The notes under the pieces: generated by a model
The model's input: only the letters and a program-made list of their open reading frames with translations
Database searches by the model: none
What the model was told of the DNA's origin: nothing
Position numbers and translations under genes: made by a program
Source: Chelativorans multitrophicus
GTDB lineage: Bacteria; Pseudomonadota; Alphaproteobacteria; Rhizobiales; Rhizobiaceae
Direction: 5' to 3'
Assembly (NCBI RefSeq): GCF_011317445.1
Contig: NZ_JAAAPL010000002.1
Coordinates: 372,001 to 436,000, forward strand
DNA: 64,000 bases
Part shown: positions 61,422 to 64,000 of the stretch, in pieces
Layout of the letters: each line of letters begins with the position of its first letter
Position numbering within the stretch: position 1 is the stretch's first letter

Positions 61422-62159
61422 TCAGGCGCCGGCCTGATGTTCCCTGAGCTTCTCGAGCGCGTTTTGCGTCCAGATAACATTGTCACGGGCGGCGCGCTCC
61501 GCCTCGCGATGATTTCCCGTGGCGATCGCCTCTGCCATTTGCTTGTGCAGCGGCACCGCATCGCGGAACACGCCGGGAGTGGAGGTCGTCATCGCGATCT
61601 GCTGCCGCATGATGTGGCCGATCAGCGTTCCCGTATAGACGAGCAGCCTGTTTCGGGATGCGCGGAAGACAGCCAGGTGGAACTGCAAATCCGCGTCCTG
61701 CGCACGCTCGTCGGAGCTGCGGTCCGATATGCGGTCGCTTTCCTCCGCCAGGATCCTGTAAAGCTCAAGTATTTCTCTCCGGTCGGCCTCCGTCGCATTC
61801 TTAGCGGCGGCGCTTGCAGCTGCCGGCTCAAAGATCAGCCGGAATTCCAGAAATTCCCGGACGTAGTTTGTCCGTGGGCCGAATTCCCAAAGCCAGTTGA
61901 GGACGTCGATGTCCATGACGTTCCAGTGGTGCTCGGGCTCCACGCGAATGCCGATCTTGGGTTGGGCAGAGATCAAGCCTTTTTGGCTGAGCACACGCAG
62001 CACTTCGCGCACGACGCCCCGGCTGGCGCCGAGCTGCTCGCAAAGTTTCGGTTCCGGCGGGATGACACCGCTCTCGCCGAACCGGCCGCTGACAATCTGC
62101 CGGCCGAGCTGGTTGAGCGTGTGCGAAAAAAGCGAGGGCCTTCGAGTAAGCTCCGGCAT
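61422..62159 (-). CDS. FadR-subfamily GntR transcriptional regulator
   Basis: 245 residues: N-terminal wHTH ('HTLNQLGRQIVSGRFGES', 'EPKLCEQLGASRGVVREVLR', 'VLSQKGLISAQPKIG') and the C-terminal FCD all-helical domain with metal-binding residues in 'DADLQFHLAVFRASRNRLL' and 'PLHKQMAEAIATGNHREAE'. The Met at 62159 begins just before the conserved domain. It diverges from the DadA-like gene; the large inverted repeat at 62219-62263 is the obvious operator. Confidence 0.93.
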   Translation of the reverse strand: MPELTRRPSLFSHTLNQLGRQIVSGRFGESGVIPPEPKLCEQLGASRGVVREVLRVLSQKGLISAQPKIGIRVEPEHHWNVMDIDVLNWLWEFGPRTNYVREFLEFRLIFEPAAASAAAKNATEADRREILELYRILAEESDRISDRSSDERAQDADLQFHLAVFRASRNRLLVYTGTLIGHIMRQQIAMTTSTPGVFRDAVPLHKQMAEAIATGNHREAERAARDNVIWTQNALEKLREHQAGA

Positions 62160-62209
62160 GCGCGACTCCGAGTAGGTGCGTGGAAAACCTCTACATATCA
62201 ATTTTGCGG

Positions 62210-62263
62210 TTGACACAATCCTCTTATCATATGAGTAAATAGGCTACTCATATCATAAGAGGA
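62210..62263 (+). promoter_or_regulatory. Promoter with 45-bp GntR-type inverted-repeat operator
   Basis: TTGACA (62210-62215) lies at the left border of an inverted repeat: TCCTCTTATCATATGAGTA (62219-62237), 7-bp spacer, TACTCATATCATAAGAGGA (62245-62263). The 19-bp arms match except one position. The right arm also contains AAGAGGA, which serves as ribosome-binding region for the downstream gene. Confidence 0.8.
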
Positions 62264-62275
62264 AAGACCCCTACG

Positions 62276-63592
62276 GTGCCCCTCCCGATGACCGTTGAAA
62301 CAGCACCGCCTTCAGTGCTTCCGAGGCTGCCGGAAGACGGACGCACCTATGTCGTCGTGGTCGGAGCGGGCATTGTCGGACTGTCGTCGGCTCTCTGGCT
62401 GCAAAAGGCAGGGCATGCGGTCGCGATCGTCGACCCGGAACCGCCGCTGCCCGGGTCCGGCTACCTGAATGCGGCAAGCTTCGGCAACGCCTGCACCGTG
62501 GCGCTCGGCGCTTGCATACCCGTCGGAACCCCCGGCATCTTGCGCGAACTGCCCAGCATGCTCCTGAAGCGCAGCAGTCCCCTGTCCATCTTCTGGGGTG
62601 ATCTGCCACGGCTTCTGCCCTGGCTGATCGATTTCCTGCGGTCGTCCACTCAAAAGGAATTCGATCGCATCGTCGGCGTCCTTGGGAAGCTGATGAGGCT
62701 GGCGGAGGCGGGACACAACCCGCTTTTCGAAGAAGCGCAGGCGACGCATTTGAAGAAATCGGATGGATGCCTGTACCTCTACCGTTCTGAACGCAGCTTC
62801 CAGCGGGCGCAGCGCGACATCGAGCTGCGGCGGCGCGAGGGCGTGCGCATGGAACTGCTCGATCGGAAGGCGGTCAAGGAACGGGAGCCGCATCTGGCGC
62901 CGCTCTACAGCAATGGGCTGCTGTTCAACGACGCTTACAGGATAGACGATGCGCTGCAGTATGCGCAGGCCCTCGCCGCGTTGTTCCAGAAGAAGGGTGG
63001 CAAGTTCATCAGGAGCCGCGCTCGCGCGATCGAGCCGGGCGAGCAAAGCCTCGCCGTGCATTGTGAAGACGGGCACACAATCAAGGCGGATCGCGTGGTT
63101 GTCGCGGCGGGCGGATGGTCGCGCCACCTGGCGCTCACCTTGGGCGACAGGATACGGCTCGATGTCGAGCGCGGCTATCACGTTCTCTTCCCGCGCGACG
63201 GAAGCCTCCTGGGTGCTCCGACGTGCTACCCGGAGCACGGCTTCTACATGACGCCGCTCGGCGAGGGGCTGCGGTCGGCAGGCACTGTGGAGCTTGGCGG
63301 CCTCGGCAAGCCGGCGCGGCCAGAAAGAACCGAAATCATCGAGAGGATGAGCCGCGTTCTCCTGCCGGGGCTGAGAGACTCCGGCAGGAAATGGCTCGGC
63401 TACCGCCCATCCATGCCGGATTCGCTTCCCGTGATCTCGCGGTCGCCTTCCGATTCGAGGGTAACTTATGCGTTCGGCCATGGGCACATAGGGCTCACGC
63501 TCGCCGGCATCACCGGGCGGCTGGTTTGCGACCTTGTCGGCGGTCGGACTCCGGTCATCGATCTTCATCCGCTGCGCGCGGATCGTTTCTAG
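62276..63592 (+). CDS. FAD-dependent oxidoreductase, DadA-like (DAO family)
   Basis: 438 residues from GTG (an ATG at 62288 is an alternative). The Rossmann motif 'VVVVGAGIVGLSSALWLQ' is near residue 26, 'GSGYLNAASFGNAC' follows, 'VVVAAGGWSRHLALTLG' is in the middle, and the FAD-contacting C-terminus is 'VTYAFGHGHIGLTLAGIT'. It resembles D-amino-acid dehydrogenase small subunits; gamma-glutamyl-amine oxidase activity is possible in this setting. It is likely repressed by the divergent GntR protein. Confidence 0.92.
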   Translation: MPLPMTVETAPPSVLPRLPEDGRTYVVVVGAGIVGLSSALWLQKAGHAVAIVDPEPPLPGSGYLNAASFGNACTVALGACIPVGTPGILRELPSMLLKRSSPLSIFWGDLPRLLPWLIDFLRSSTQKEFDRIVGVLGKLMRLAEAGHNPLFEEAQATHLKKSDGCLYLYRSERSFQRAQRDIELRRREGVRMELLDRKAVKEREPHLAPLYSNGLLFNDAYRIDDALQYAQALAALFQKKGGKFIRSRARAIEPGEQSLAVHCEDGHTIKADRVVVAAGGWSRHLALTLGDRIRLDVERGYHVLFPRDGSLLGAPTCYPEHGFYMTPLGEGLRSAGTVELGGLGKPARPERTEIIERMSRVLLPGLRDSGRKWLGYRPSMPDSLPVISRSPSDSRVTYAFGHGHIGLTLAGITGRLVCDLVGGRTPVIDLHPLRADRF

Positions 63593-63750
63593 GACACGCG
63601 CGGAAACAATTCACGCAGGGAGGAAGAAGTATATATTGAAGGAAAATGTTATTGCAAAGAATACAATGATAAATGTGGAATTCTATTTGTAAGTTTTCCA
63701 ACATAATTCGAACCATGGGTGTGGACATCAACATGAATGGGAGCAGACAG

Positions 63751-64000
63751 ATGAAATATTGGAACGGTGCAGTAGCTGCGATCGCGGTCCTGATGCTTGG
63801 AGCCTCGCCATCGAGCGCTGAAGACAAGCCGGAAAGCATCATCGTAAACACCTCGGGCGGCGAGAACGGCCCGATGCTCAGGGAAGCCTACTTCAACGAT
63901 TTCGAGGCCACGACAGGCATCAAGATCGTCGACTCGAGCCCGGCGGATTTCGGCCGGCTACGCGCGATGGTCGAGAGCGGCAATGTGGAGTACACAGTCA
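63751..64000 (+). CDS. ABC transporter substrate-binding protein (PotD-like), 5' part
   Basis: The gene runs off the right edge; 83 residues are visible. An Sec signal peptide ('AVAAIAVLMLGASPSSA') is followed by 'IIVNTSGGENGPMLREAY' and 'FEATTGIKIVDSSPADF', the start pattern of spermidine/putrescine-type binding proteins. The ATG at 63751 has GGGAG upstream; an ATG at 63733 is less likely. It suggests that an uptake system for the amine substrate follows. The 158-bp AT-rich gap before it probably holds its promoter. Confidence 0.85.
   Translation, partial: MKYWNGAVAAIAVLMLGASPSSAEDKPESIIVNTSGGENGPMLREAYFNDFEATTGIKIVDSSPADFGRLRAMVESGNVEYTV

Overview
The window looks like a chromosomal segment of a Hyphomicrobiales (Rhizobiales) alphaproteobacterium, probably Phyllobacteriaceae-like. 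Signs are a BA14K protein, a DUF982 protein, class I PhaC, an AlaC-type aminotransferase paired with homoserine dehydrogenase, an rpsF-rpsR-rplI block, frequent GTG/TTG starts and high GC. This is inference from gene families; no rRNA is present. No CRISPR array or insertion sequence was seen.

Layout. 1-4.8 kb: a catabolic cluster with a three-subunit FAD/2Fe-2S amine (opine or hydroxyproline type) dehydrogenase cut at the left edge, RidA, a LacI regulator and a HisD-like dehydrogenase. 4.9-30 kb: core and housekeeping genes: tRNA-Glu, a DUF882 peptidase-like protein, phaC, aminotransferase plus hom, a MarR-EmrA-EmrB efflux operon, rplI/rpsR/rpsF, an ABC-2 exporter, a cold-shock protein, a repeat-rich 640-bp gap, a molybdenum hydroxylase operon (large subunit, 2Fe-2S subunit, tri-haem cytochrome c) and a PAS-PAS hybrid histidine kinase.

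30.28-47.00 kb: a complete integrated prophage-like element of about 16.7 kb. It is bounded by an 18-bp direct repeat formed from the 3' end of tRNA-Asn(GTT). It carries a tyrosine integrase, three small leftward genes, one DNA-binding-like early gene behind a highly structured leader, and a compact head/tail operon. That operon is in a non-canonical order (portal, GTA-gp10-like, protease, capsid, tail tube, chaperone, HNH, connector genes, TerL, tape measure, minor tail protein). It lacks recognisable TerS, lysis, baseplate or receptor-binding genes and a repressor. A palindrome, TTGCAACCGGTTGCAA, recurs about ten times only inside this element and almost always at gene junctions. Two leftward accessory genes interrupt or flank the operon.

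47-55.3 kb: host genes again: a lysozyme-like lipoprotein, a soluble FtsK paralogue, tRNA-Cys, BA14K, a TFIIB-type zinc protein, manganese catalase, DUF1003 and a ZIP transporter. 55.4-64 kb: a second catabolic cluster, resembling gamma-glutamyl-amine/polyamine use. It has an RpiR regulator, N-formylglutamate amidohydrolase, a glutamine-synthetase-family ligase, aldehyde dehydrogenase, iron alcohol dehydrogenase, a FadR-type GntR regulator with a near-perfect 19-bp inverted-repeat operator, a DadA-like oxidoreductase, and the start of a PotD-like binding protein cut by the right edge.
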